Positions 7,145-13,685 of a stretch of DNA of 17,615 nt are shown here, piece by piece. Under the pieces are notes generated by a model. It did no database searches. It saw nothing but the letters and a program-made list of their open reading frames with translations, and had not been told where the DNA came from. How positions within the stretch are numbered: position 1 is the first letter of the stretch; each line of letters begins with the position of its first letter. The translations under genes were made by a program, and so were the position numbers. Origin of the DNA: an uncultured Dorea sp. (GTDB taxonomy: Bacteria; Bacillota_A; Clostridia; Lachnospirales; Lachnospiraceae); NCBI GenBank assembly GCA_910578865.1, contig CAJTRM010000043.1:1-17615 (forward strand). Reading direction: 5' to 3'.

Positions 7145-7666
7145 TCATACCGACTTTCTGGCGTTCAGAATGGTTTCTGCTGTCTGCTGTGGTGTTTGGT
7201 TGGAATTGTCCAGCCAAAAGCCGATCCGTGGTGTTGTCTGCATAAATGTATCGTATAAGGTTTCGACCGTAAAGCCGGAATAGCCTGTTTTCTCCCTGTA
7301 TCGTTCCCTTTCTTTTATTGTTTCCACATCTGGACAAAGAACGATAACCTCAACAGGGTATTTATGCAGATAATTTATCATTCGGTTTAATTCATCACCG
7401 TAGTAGTTATCTTGGATCACTACAGAAAAGCCGTTATCAAAGTATGACTTTGCCGCATCAGCAGTCAATTTGTATCGAAGGTACAGCTGGCGGACTGCTT
7501 CCGCTGATGGGGTAGCTGACATATTTTCTCTGCCTGAAATAATCATTTTTCGGAACACATCACCACGAAGATGGACGCATTTTTCTATTGATTTTGCCAG
7601 TAAATCGGAAACTGTAGATTTTCCAGAAGCCATTAAGCCTGTAATGAGATAAATTTTTGGATTCAT
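7145..7666 (-). CDS. P-loop kinase/phosphotransferase-like protein
   Basis: A 173-aa cytoplasmic protein with a clear Walker A motif GLMASGKS (10-17), in the style of small AAA/zeta-toxin/chloramphenicol-phosphotransferase-like kinases. LRGDVFRK (near 33-40) and VVIQDNYYGDE (near 82-92) may hold the catalytic and Walker B-like acidic residues. CPDVETIKERERYREK (near 110-125) resembles the Arg-rich lid of these kinases. Such proteins phosphorylate small hydroxyl-bearing substrates, including some antibiotics; the substrate here is unknown. CGGAGGAAG lies 4-6 nt before the ATG. It lies upstream of tet(32) on the same strand, but more than 350 nt away with its own leader between. A decayed second copy lies at 3703. 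Confidence 0.82.
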   Translation of the reverse strand: MNPKIYLITGLMASGKSTVSDLLAKSIEKCVHLRGDVFRKMIISGRENMSATPSAEAVRQLYLRYKLTADAAKSYFDNGFSVVIQDNYYGDELNRMINYLHKYPVEVIVLCPDVETIKERERYREKTGYSGFTVETLYDTFMQTTPRIGFWLDNSNQTPQQTAETILNARKSV

Positions 7667-7814
7667 TTCACTTCCTCCGGTACAAAAAATATGTACATGT
7701 AACTAATTCAACACATTTATAATTTGAATAGGGACATTATAGCAGTTACTAAATACAAATTCAATGTATACGGAAAGAAAGGTATAAGGAGTGGGAGGGA
7801 TTCCGCCGTAGTCG

Positions 7815-7863
7815 GCATTGTAGGAAAATCCAAAAGTTTAAATTTTCCCACAATGCTTATTTT
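7815..7863 (+). terminator. Hairpin with T-run at the edge of the right arm
   Basis: Arms of 15 nt at 7815-7829 and 7842-7856 pair with a single mismatch around a 12-nt loop, followed by TTATTTTT. It reads as an intrinsic terminator on the plus strand. It ends about 20 nt before homology to tet begins, so it could also be an end structure of a lost insertion. The other bases of 7667-7880 hold no convincing gene. Confidence 0.6.
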
Positions 7864-7879
7864 TGGTCTTTGGTTCGGC

Positions 7880-8297
7880 TTTGAATATGGTGTTTATTAC
7901 AGCCCGGTCAGTACTCCGGCAGATTTCCGCCTTCTTGCGCCTGTTGTGTTGGAACAGGTATAAAAAAGCGGGAACACAAGTTTTAGAACCCTATCTTTCT
8001 TTTATCCTATTTGCGCCACAGGAATATCTTTCACGAGCTTATCATGATGCTGTGAAATATGATGCGGTAATTGAAACAACTTCGTTATAAAATAATGAGG
8101 CAATTTTAACTGGAGAAATACCAGCTCGGCGGATCGGGGAATATAAAAGTGATTTGAATTTCTATACAAATGGAAGAAGCGTTTGCTTGGCAGAATTGAA
8201 AGGGTATCAGGAAACTTCAGGGGAACCTGTAGTACAACCTTGCCGCCCAAATAGTCGGTTAGATAAGGTTCGCCATATGTTTCAGAAGATAATGTAA
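7880..8297 (+). pseudogene. 3' fragment of a second ribosomal protection tet gene
   Basis: About the last 140 codons of a tet(M/O/W/32)-type gene are visible, beginning at YGVYYSPVSTPADFR and ending RLDKVRHMFQKIM at a TAA. The 5' four-fifths is absent. Relative to the intact gene, two bases are missing near 7960 (after LEQ), which shifts the frame. A TAA at about 8088 then interrupts the shifted frame. The sequence is only about 75-80% like the intact copy by eye, and some residues (ILTGEIPAR, YHDA) look more like other classes. It therefore came from a different tet allele, not from a recent copy of the resident gene. Confidence 0.88.
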
Positions 8298-8378
8298 TGT
8301 CTTGCGCAATGCAAGTGTTCATTGCTGGCTATTGCGAAATATCATTGATAAAATCAGTATCAGAGAGGAGGAACTATT

Positions 8379-8834
8379 TTGAACCAGGAACAGACGGATA
8401 TTACAACAGGAAAGCAAATACGTCATTTGCGAACACAATCGGGAATGACACAGGAAGAACTGGCCGGGGAATTGAATGTTACCCGGCAGGCGCTATCGAA
8501 TTGGGAGAGAGATGTTAGTGAACCCGATTTAAATACATTGAAAAAAATTTGTTTTCTTTTTGGCGTCCACATGGACGATTTTGCGAAGGAGATAATAACA
8601 AAAATGGAAACATGTGAAAAAAAGGAGAAACGACAATTTAATAAGTATGATATGGCAATTGGACTTTTTTATGGTGTCGGGATATTTCTTGGCATTGGTA
8701 TTTTCTTTGTTGGCGGTTTTATGACAATGTCGGGTGCAGGGTGGGGAGCATCACTATTTGGCGGTGGCTGTTTTTCTCTTGTATTTGGCTTGCTATGCCA
8801 TGCAGTTATTACATTGAGAAGAAATGACAAATGA
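8379..8834 (+). CDS. XRE-type HTH regulator with two membrane segments, copy 2
   Basis: A 151-aa protein that differs from copy 1 at only three residues that I can see: Glu4 for Lys, Ser47 for Asn, and Asn149 for Ser. It starts at TTG (8379-8381) after GAGAGGAGG. The HTH domain covers about 11-66 and the two hydrophobic segments about 92-116 and 121-146. It follows a broken tet gene, so unlike copy 1 it cannot accompany a working resistance gene directly. It is still intact, which points to recent duplication or selection. The upstream segment 8298-8378 is shared with copy 1 and may hold its promoter. Confidence 0.88.
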   Translation: MNQEQTDITTGKQIRHLRTQSGMTQEELAGELNVTRQALSNWERDVSEPDLNTLKKICFLFGVHMDDFAKEIITKMETCEKKEKRQFNKYDMAIGLFYGVGIFLGIGIFFVGGFMTMSGAGWGASLFGGGCFSLVFGLLCHAVITLRRNDK

Positions 8835-8844
8835 TGACATATTT

Positions 8845-8895
8845 CGCTTCCTTAAAAAGAAGCGTTCTGTACAGCAAAACGAGCCACAGTTTTGC
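8845..8895. repeat. Two adjacent perfect hairpins after the right arm
   Basis: CGCTTC (8845-8850) pairs with GAAGCG (8859-8864), and GCAAAAC (8874-8880) pairs with GTTTTGC (8889-8895). Neither has a T-run. They start exactly where homology between the inverted arms ends and lead into the terminator at 8914, so they may mark an old junction or element end. Confidence 0.5.
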
Positions 8896-8913
8896 AGAGG
8901 AAGGAGGTAATTA

Positions 8914-8941
8914 GGCGGCTAAGGGTAGCCGCCCTTGTTTT
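8914..8941 (+). terminator. Rho-independent terminator after regulator copy 2
   Basis: GGCGGCTA and TAGCCGCC form a perfect 8-bp stem with a 4-nt loop, followed by CTTGTTTT. It separates the plus-strand regulator from the convergent XRE gene. Confidence 0.75.
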
Positions 8942-8968
8942 AGAAAAGAGATAGGAGAGGGAGTGGAT

Positions 8969-9316
8969 TTACTTTGAAAAATTTTTATATGTCCGAAGAT
9001 AGGCTTCCACAATAGCGAGAATTGTTGTAATCTGTTCTTCTGTACATTGTGACAGATAAACCAACAGCCGCTGGTAGTCGAGGTTGTCTGCCGGGACAGT
9101 TGGATAAAAAAACGGATCGGCGGAAATATGTAAGGCTCGTATGAGCTGCCCTAGCTTTTCAAGGCTTGGCACGTTTCCATGATTTTCGATTTCCTTGATA
9201 TAGCGTGAGGAAACGCCGGATTTTTCTGCCAGTTCTTCATAGGTCAGTTTTTGTTCAGTCCTAGCCTGTTTCAGACGAAATCCCATTTCCTTGTCAATTT
9301 TCTTTTTTCTTGCCAT
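8969..9316 (-). CDS. XRE-family transcriptional repressor of an ICE regulatory module
   Basis: A 115-aa protein with a Cro/CI-type HTH at about residues 12-66. The LTYEELAEKSGVSSRYIKEIE segment (24-44) is the helix-turn-helix. A short C-terminal helical tail (LDYQRLLVYLSQC onward) probably mediates dimerisation. GGAGGTG lies 5-6 nt before the ATG. Its divergent position relative to the sigma-like and HTH_16-like genes is the standard arrangement of Tn916/Tn1549-type elements, where this protein controls excision and transfer genes. It probably binds the repeated TGCAC-type boxes upstream (9343-9436). The control circuit is inferred. Confidence 0.9.
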   Translation of the reverse strand: MARKKKIDKEMGFRLKQARTEQKLTYEELAEKSGVSSRYIKEIENHGNVPSLEKLGQLIRALHISADPFFYPTVPADNLDYQRLLVYLSQCTEEQITTILAIVEAYLRTYKNFSK

Positions 9317-9342
9317 ATATGCACCTCCATGTATAGTGTATA

Positions 9343-9436
9343 TTGCACATTTTACTTTGAAAATGCACTAATAAATCACTTTATCAGAGGGGCATAATGC
9401 ACATAGGAGAATAAAAAGACTTTGGATATTGCATAT
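9343..9436. promoter_or_regulatory. Repeated TGCAC/TGCAT boxes in the divergent control region
   Basis: TTGCACAT (9343-9350), ATGCAC (9363-9368), ATGCACAT (9397-9404) and TTGCATAT (9429-9436) recur within 94 nt upstream of the XRE gene. The first two also face each other as CATTTT/AAAATG. They are plausible repressor binding sites. Confidence 0.4.
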
Positions 9437-9463
9437 AAAAAAACGCAGTATCCAAAGGTTTTT
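9420..9463 (+). terminator. Intrinsic terminator-like hairpin in the divergent region
   Basis: CTTTGGATA (9420-9428) and TATCCAAAG (9449-9457) are a perfect 9-bp repeat with a 20-nt A-rich loop, followed by a G and a run of T. It lies on the plus strand in the leader of the sigma-like gene, so it could act as an attenuator. Confidence 0.55.
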
Positions 9464-9676
9464 TGCGTGAAATTTTATCCTTTGGGTACGTTTAGGGGAA
9501 TTTATGTGTTCTGAACGGTCTGAGGGATATTTTTTTGACTTAGTGAACCTGTCCGGCTATTGGCGTGGGAAGGTTCTTTTATAAGGTGTTTTACTGGCAG
9601 TAAAGCAAAATCTACCCTGACAAGTGAACTATACGCTCCCGTAGCGTGTGGAGAAAACAGAATAACAGATATGAAT

Positions 9677-9724
9677 AACGTCCAGCGGGCATTTTGCCTG
9701 TCCGGGCGTTTTTTATATACAAAA
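9677..9724 (+). terminator. Second hairpin with T-run in the sigma-like gene leader
   Basis: AACGTCC (9677-9683) pairs with GGGCGTT (9714-9720), with one G-U pair. An inner GGC/GCC stem lies above it and six T residues end the structure. With the hairpin at 9420, it gives two possible termination points before the gene at 9834. The 9464-9833 stretch otherwise lacks a convincing gene. Confidence 0.6.
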
Positions 9725-9833
9725 AATTTTTACTCCCACCCGAACATCAGCCTACCGCCATTTGGCAGATACAACGGAAAGGGAAAAGGCGTATGCCTTT
9801 GTCACGTCACAACGGGGGAGGAGGTGAACTCGT

Positions 9834-10274
9834 ATGAAGAAACCTTCTTGCCATGATGAACTGACAATCAGGCATCGCTTTGACCGCCTGTGCCAGATGT
9901 CGCTCAAAGGCGAAGCAATTAACTATTACCGGCACATGGATTACCGCAGGGAGCATGAAGCCATGTTTTCTGAACTGTCTGAAAAGGAGCTGAACCAGTT
10001 GTTTGTTATGGATGAGTATGGAGTGGAAAACAGTCATTTTACAGTACATGGATATGACATTGAAGTGAAAGACACCCTGATTGCGGAAGCATTGCAGGCA
10101 CTTTCAGAACGGAAGCGGAATGTAATACTGCTTTCATATTTTCTGGAAATGAGCGATGCGGATATAGCAAGGGAAATGAACCTTGTACGCAGTACGATCC
10201 ACGAACACCGGACACGCTCCCTTGAGATTTTAAGAAAGATTATGGAGGAAAAAGCAGATGAAAAAGAGATGTAA
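9834..10274 (+). CDS. Sigma-70 region 4-like regulator of a Tn916/Tn1549-type element
   Basis: A 146-aa protein whose C-terminal part (about 84-136) is a sigma-70 region 4 helix-turn-helix: LSERKRNVILLSYFLEMSDADIAREM, then VRSTIHEHRTRSLEILRK. There is no region 2, as in the ORF7-type regulators of Tn916-like elements. GGGAGGAGG lies before the ATG. The last 17 nt overlap the next gene, so translation is probably coupled. In this family such proteins switch on excision/transfer genes once repression is lifted; that role is inferred from family and position. Confidence 0.88.
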   Translation: MKKPSCHDELTIRHRFDRLCQMSLKGEAINYYRHMDYRREHEAMFSELSEKELNQLFVMDEYGVENSHFTVHGYDIEVKDTLIAEALQALSERKRNVILLSYFLEMSDADIAREMNLVRSTIHEHRTRSLEILRKIMEEKADEKEM

Positions 10275-10506
10275 GAATAGCGAAGAAAAGAATTTACTGC
10301 CTTTCCATATCATAAAGGCAGCATCAGAAGGCGATGTAATGGCAATCAACACAGTCCTGAAGCATTATGAGGGATACATAATTACCCTGTCCACCCGGAA
10401 AATGTATGACGAGGGAGGACGGCTGCATTTTTGTGTTGATGAAACGCTGCGCCGGAGGCTTGAAACAAAGCTGATTACGAAGATACTGGCGTTTGAAGCG
10501 GTATAA
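10258..10506 (+). CDS. HTH_16-like small conjugative-transposon regulator
   Basis: An 82-aa protein of the type found next to the sigma-like gene in Tn916/Tn1549 elements (ORF8-like, PF12645-like). The LPFHIIKAASEGDVMAINTVL segment (14-34) and the later EGYIITLSTRKMYDEGG segment are characteristic. Its ribosome binding site (ATGGAGG) lies inside the sigma-like gene, and the start overlaps it by 17 nt. A short G/C hairpin with TTTT follows at 10508-10527. Normally xis and int would come next; here they are absent. Confidence 0.85.
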   Translation: MKKRCKNSEEKNLLPFHIIKAASEGDVMAINTVLKHYEGYIITLSTRKMYDEGGRLHFCVDETLRRRLETKLITKILAFEAV

Positions 10507-10631
10507 GGGGCGGCTATCTGCCCTTTTCCATAGCTGATTATCAGCGGTGTACCTTGAAAATTGAATATTGTATTGCATACAGGACGTGAGGATATGCAGA
10601 GCCACTAAGCAGATGCGCCATGACGTACCTG

Positions 10632-10841
10632 CCTTGTCTTATGACGGGGTGAACGTGAGGAAATGTTGAAACAGTACATTGAAGCAAAGGTAAGGAGCGA
10701 GTGAGATCGGGCAAAATATGTAGCAGTTACATGGGGCGATGAAGCATATCTGTGATAATGATACTTCCGGGTTGCGGGAAACCGCAATCCGGTCAATGAA
10801 ATGACGGTGCAAGACCGATGTGGGCAGTGTAATGAGCTGCC
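10632..10841 (+). ncRNA. Hairpin-rich candidate structured RNA, possibly a truncated group II intron
   Basis: Six hairpins follow one another: CCTTGTC/GACGGGG (10632-10649, TTAT loop), AATGT/ACATT (10662-10680), ATGTA/TACAT (10718-10732), an 11-bp stem with one G-T pair closed by a GAAA tetraloop (10767-10792), CGGT/ACCG (10805-10817) and GGCAG/CTGCC (10823-10841). No good ORF crosses it on either strand. The GNRA tetraloop and dense stems suggest the domain I part of a group II intron whose 3' end and maturase are lost, or an unrelated ncRNA. I see no domain V, so the intron reading is weak. The preceding 10528-10631 shows nothing clear. Confidence 0.4.
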
Positions 10842-10857
10842 ACCTGTATTGCAGTTT

Positions 10858-10910
10858 TTATCTGCTAATAAATGGGGAGAAGCGTATTCTGCCTATTTAT
10901 TAGCAGATAA
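10858..10910. repeat. Perfect 16-bp inverted repeat with structured loop
   Basis: TTATCTGCTAATAAAT (10858-10873) and its exact reverse complement (10895-10910) flank a 21-nt loop. The loop itself can pair (GG-AGAA with TTCT-CC). There is no T-run on either side, so it is not a normal terminator. It lies between the structured stretch and the SHOCT-like gene and could be an operator, a recombinase-related site or an RNA stem. Confidence 0.75.
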
Positions 10911-10964
10911 GGCTGTGCAAGGAAATAGGAGGATATTTGGAAATTTACGAAAGGATGATTGCTT

Positions 10965-11114
10965 ATGGAAGGAAAGAAGATATTAAGATATAGCATTCAA
11001 TTATCTATGCTAAAACAACTATTAAATCTGAAGCTAATAAATGAGTTGGAGTATGAGCAGATTCAAAAAAAGCTAATGCGGGATTATGGGATAGTGTCCA
11101 ACATTACAGCTTGA
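10965..11114 (+). CDS. SHOCT-like small protein, 49 aa
   Basis: A short ORF too small for standard gene callers, starting MEGKKILRYSIQLSMLKQLL. Its later part LINELEYEQIQKKLMRDYG resembles the SHOCT motif (a short helical hairpin with an L-x-x-G/N-x-I-x-x-x-E-Y/F pattern). Such mini-genes often stand just upstream of large serine recombinases in Clostridia elements. AAAGGA lies 10-11 nt before the ATG. The TGA overlaps the -35 box of the recombinase promoter. A possible TTG-started 18-codon reading frame precedes it at 10937, after AGGAGG. The function is unknown. Confidence 0.65.
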   Translation: MEGKKILRYSIQLSMLKQLLNLKLINELEYEQIQKKLMRDYGIVSNITA

Positions 11115-11139
11115 CTTATGAACTGTATTGCATTATAAT
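11111..11139 (+). promoter_or_regulatory. Strong promoter of the serine recombinase gene
   Basis: TTGACT (11111-11116) and a perfect TATAAT (11134-11139) are exactly 17 nt apart, 43 nt upstream of the recombinase ATG. The -35 box includes the stop codon of the SHOCT-like gene. Confidence 0.8.
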
Positions 11140-11181
11140 AAAAGCGAACACTACGATAGGAACACAAAAAAGGAGGAAGAT

Positions 11182-13092
11182 ATGGAAGTAGAAATTATAA
11201 AGGCAAACAATCCATTCGATGAATCTTCCAAAGTCCGAAAAGTAGACCGCTTGAGAGTTGCAGCATATTGTCGTGTCAGTACGGATGATGAGGATCAGAT
11301 TAAAAGTTATAATTCGATGGTCAAGCATTATACCGAATTGATACAAAATAATGAGCAGTGGGTATTTGCGGGCGTATATGCGGATAAAGCGATTACAGGA
11401 ACGAAAGTTGATAAAAGAGAAGATTTCCAGCGTCTGATTCAAGACTGTATGGATGGTAAGATTGATATGGTTATTGCCAAGAGCTTACCTCGATTTGCAA
11501 GAAATACATTGGATACCTTGAAATATGTCAGGATGTTAAAAGAAAGAAAAATCGCAGTTTATTTTGAGGTTGAAAAGATAAATACATTGAAAGATGGCGA
11601 ATTTTTAATGACAATTTTAAGCTCTGTTGCACAGCAGGAGGTAGAGAATACCTCGGCATATGTAAAAAAGGGATTAAAAATGAAAATGAAGCGTGGAGAA
11701 TTGGTCGGATTTCAGGGGTGTTTAGGATATGATTACGATGTTGCAACAAAATCAATTTCCATAAATGAAGAAGGTGCAGAAGTTGTAAGGTATATATTTG
11801 ACAGGTATGTTGCTGGTGCGGGAAGCTCAATGATTGCCAGAGAATTAAATGAACAGGGGATTACAACGATAAGAGGTAATAGTTGGACATCTTCCAGTGT
11901 AATGGGAATTATCAATAACGAGAAATATAAAGGCGATATACTATTAGGAAAAACGTTTACCGTTGATCCGATTTCAAAAAGAAGATTAGAAAATCTTGGA
12001 GAAGAAGATAGGTTTTATATCAAAGACCACCATGAACCCATTATTTCAGCCGAAACTTTTGCTAGGGCGCAAGAGATTCGAGAGCGGAGAAATGGAGGAA
12101 GGAAGTCGGTTACTCCGGGGAAACGAGAGAAATATAGCAGACAATATGCATTTAGCTGTCTGTTGGAATGTGGGTTTTGTGGAGCAAATTTATCAAGGCG
12201 AAGATGGCATAGCAGTTCTAAATATAAAAAGACGATTTGGCAATGCGTTAAATCTACAAAGGACGGAAAAAGATTCTGTCCGGATAGCAAGGGAATACCG
12301 GAACAAGTAATAGAGGAAGCATTTATCGAATCGTATAAAATGCTGTGTGCAGATAACAAGGATGTACTGGAAGAATTTATTTCCAGAGTAGAAAAGACTT
12401 TGAGTGAGGATTCCATAAGAGATAAACTCATAAAGCTACAAAAGAGTGCAGATAATCTTCAAGCTAAAAGAAAAAGATTGTTGGAAAATTATCTCGAAGG
12501 AATTGTTGCACAAGATATTTACGAAGAAACAGATGTAGGTTATGAGAGGAAATTATCAGATATAAAAGCCAATTTAAAGATTTTAGAGCAACAAATGGAT
12601 GATGAATTTTCTTTAAAGCAGCGAGTGGCAGATTTTAAAAAGGCATTATCAAAAAATGGTGTATTGGAGGAATTTGACAGAGGAATATTTGAGAGCATAA
12701 TTGAAAAAGTCATAGTCGGTGGCTATGATGAAGATGGAAACAAAGATCCCTATAAAATCACTTTCATATATAAAACAGGGTTTAAAAATGAAATTGGAAA
12801 GGCAAAAGAGCGTTTCGACAAGTCTAAGAGTGTGAGCGATAAAGCCAAAGAATTGTGTTCCCATATCGTAGACGAGGTAAAAGGTGTGTGTTCCTATGTT
12901 AGTGACAACACATGTGGAAGTCGCATGTTGTCTACAAAGGAAGGATTCGTAGAGGTCCTTGAATTTACGCACTTTGCGAAGGTTTTTAAGTTTAACCGAA
13001 CACCTGAATATCTGGAGGATAGTCATAAGACTATCCTGAAAAAAGAGATTTCTCACGAGATTAAGGTGTCCGTAGTTATGGAACTCGTATGA
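11182..13092 (+). CDS. Large serine recombinase (resolvase/invertase family)
   Basis: A 636-aa enzyme. The N-terminal resolvase domain (about 22-165) has the catalytic serine at position 33 in AAYCRVST and the active-site arginines in SLPRFARNTLDTL. A Recombinase domain (about 180-290) includes GYDYD and the LNEQGITTIRG segment. A zinc ribbon follows, with CGFC and two later cysteines (C in IWQC and RFC). A coiled-coil region (about 405-500) leads to a C-terminal tail. The layout and length match TnpX/TndX-type integrases that cut and rejoin att sites of mobile elements. I chose the ATG at 11182 because AAGGAGGAAG lies just before it; the in-frame ATG at 11128 lies inside the promoter. The gene is intact. 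Its att sites are not identified. Confidence 0.95.
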   Translation: MEVEIIKANNPFDESSKVRKVDRLRVAAYCRVSTDDEDQIKSYNSMVKHYTELIQNNEQWVFAGVYADKAITGTKVDKREDFQRLIQDCMDGKIDMVIAKSLPRFARNTLDTLKYVRMLKERKIAVYFEVEKINTLKDGEFLMTILSSVAQQEVENTSAYVKKGLKMKMKRGELVGFQGCLGYDYDVATKSISINEEGAEVVRYIFDRYVAGAGSSMIARELNEQGITTIRGNSWTSSSVMGIINNEKYKGDILLGKTFTVDPISKRRLENLGEEDRFYIKDHHEPIISAETFARAQEIRERRNGGRKSVTPGKREKYSRQYAFSCLLECGFCGANLSRRRWHSSSKYKKTIWQCVKSTKDGKRFCPDSKGIPEQVIEEAFIESYKMLCADNKDVLEEFISRVEKTLSEDSIRDKLIKLQKSADNLQAKRKRLLENYLEGIVAQDIYEETDVGYERKLSDIKANLKILEQQMDDEFSLKQRVADFKKALSKNGVLEEFDRGIFESIIEKVIVGGYDEDGNKDPYKITFIYKTGFKNEIGKAKERFDKSKSVSDKAKELCSHIVDEVKGVCSYVSDNTCGSRMLSTKEGFVEVLEFTHFAKVFKFNRTPEYLEDSHKTILKKEISHEIKVSVVMELV

Positions 13093-13192
13093 GTGGACAC
13101 AAAAATGTATCGTTCACAAATTCAATCATTACAGAAAAAACTTATCAACAACTGAATAATAGGTAAGTCATGCGAATGTTTGGTTCGCATTT

Positions 13193-13242
13193 AGACCGCT
13201 TGTTTTCTATATTTTTGTGGTATGGAGCAGGCGGTCTTTTTT
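13193..13242 (+). terminator. Rho-independent terminator after the recombinase
   Basis: AGACCGCTTG (13193-13202) pairs with CAGGCGGTCT (13228-13237), with one G-U pair, followed by six T. A smaller perfect ATGCGAA/TTCGCAT hairpin (13170-13190) stands just before it. The terminator belongs to the recombinase transcript. The remaining bases of 13093-13280 hold no gene. Confidence 0.75.
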
Positions 13243-13280
13243 GATTTTAGAACTGCCAGCATTCATCAGACACTATGATA

Positions 13281-13451
13281 ATCAAATTAAAAAGTAGGGA
13301 GGAAGCCCCCCTGAGAAAGATGCAGGCGCTCATCGTGGTCAGCAAGAAGATACTGACGCTGATCCATACGCTTGCGAAAAAGAAAGAAAACTACGATCCG
13401 GAGAAAGTATTCGGACAAGTCCGCAGGGAGCAGCTGAAAGCGGCTGCCTGA
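13281..13451 (+). pseudogene. C-terminal remnant of an IS110-like transposase
   Basis: The reading frame ending at the TGA 13449-13451 gives LRKMQALIVVSKKILTLIHT, then LAKKKENYDPEKVFG. This resembles the extreme C-terminus of IS110/IS116/IS902 transposases from Firmicutes (helical MxALIxxxKKxLxxIHxL, then a short linker). There is no start codon with a ribosome binding site, and the upstream catalytic parts (DEDD, serine-tyrosine domain) are missing. The frame closes at 13248-13250 upstream. The remnant follows immediately after the recombinase terminator, so it was probably cut by insertion of that element. Family assignment is by style only. Confidence 0.5.
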
Positions 13452-13640
13452 CAATAGAATAAGCCGATAATGGCACGTGGACAAGGGGGAATCCTCCATC
13501 AGCCCAATGAGGCAGCAAGATAGCACAAGTCTGCCCCGTGCTTTATCCATAAAGCAGAATGAAGGAATGTGAGGGCGAAGACCCAGCGAGAACTGGTAGG
13601 GTAAGTATATGGGTATGCATCGGTAAAACATTAAGTATCA
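13452..13640 (+). other. Non-coding trailer after the IS110-like remnant
   Basis: No reading frame is convincing here on either strand. The sequence can fold: AGCAC/GTGCT (about 13520-13540), CTTTAT/ATAAAG and a GGGGGA/TCCTCC-like stem. IS110-group elements carry a structured bridge (seek) RNA in a non-coding end, and in IS1111-like members it lies downstream of the transposase. This could be such an end, but the evidence is only position and foldability. Confidence 0.3.
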
Positions 13641-13685
13641 GTCATTACATTCATTTATGGATGATGATATAAACGTAAAACTAAA

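Larger units (their letters stand above)
7880..8842 (+). repeat. Right arm of large inverted duplication
   Basis: This is the inverted partner of 4316-5282. It holds the tet 3' fragment and the second regulator copy. Identity jumps at the tet stop codon: moderate before it, very high from about 8298 to 8840. Confidence 0.88.

Noticed and set aside
7724..7963. 79-aa plus-strand ORF ending in a tet-like peptide
   Set aside because: It is an accidental join of non-coding junction sequence, a hairpin and the first codons of the tet fragment; only the tet-like part has meaning.
8845..8941. Closely spaced repeats considered as a CRISPR array or integron site
   Set aside because: They are three different hairpins, not repeated units with spacers.
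9560..9856. 98-aa plus-strand ORF before the sigma-like gene
   Set aside because: It runs through a terminator hairpin, has no ribosome site and overlaps the real start at 9834.
10801..10986. 61-aa plus-strand ORF between the structured stretch and the recombinase operon
   Set aside because: It crosses two hairpins and the 16-bp inverted repeat and overlaps the better-supported SHOCT-like gene in another frame.
13287..13631. 114-aa minus-strand ORF
   Set aside because: It lies opposite the IS110-like remnant and its foldable trailer, resembles no family and lacks a ribosome site.
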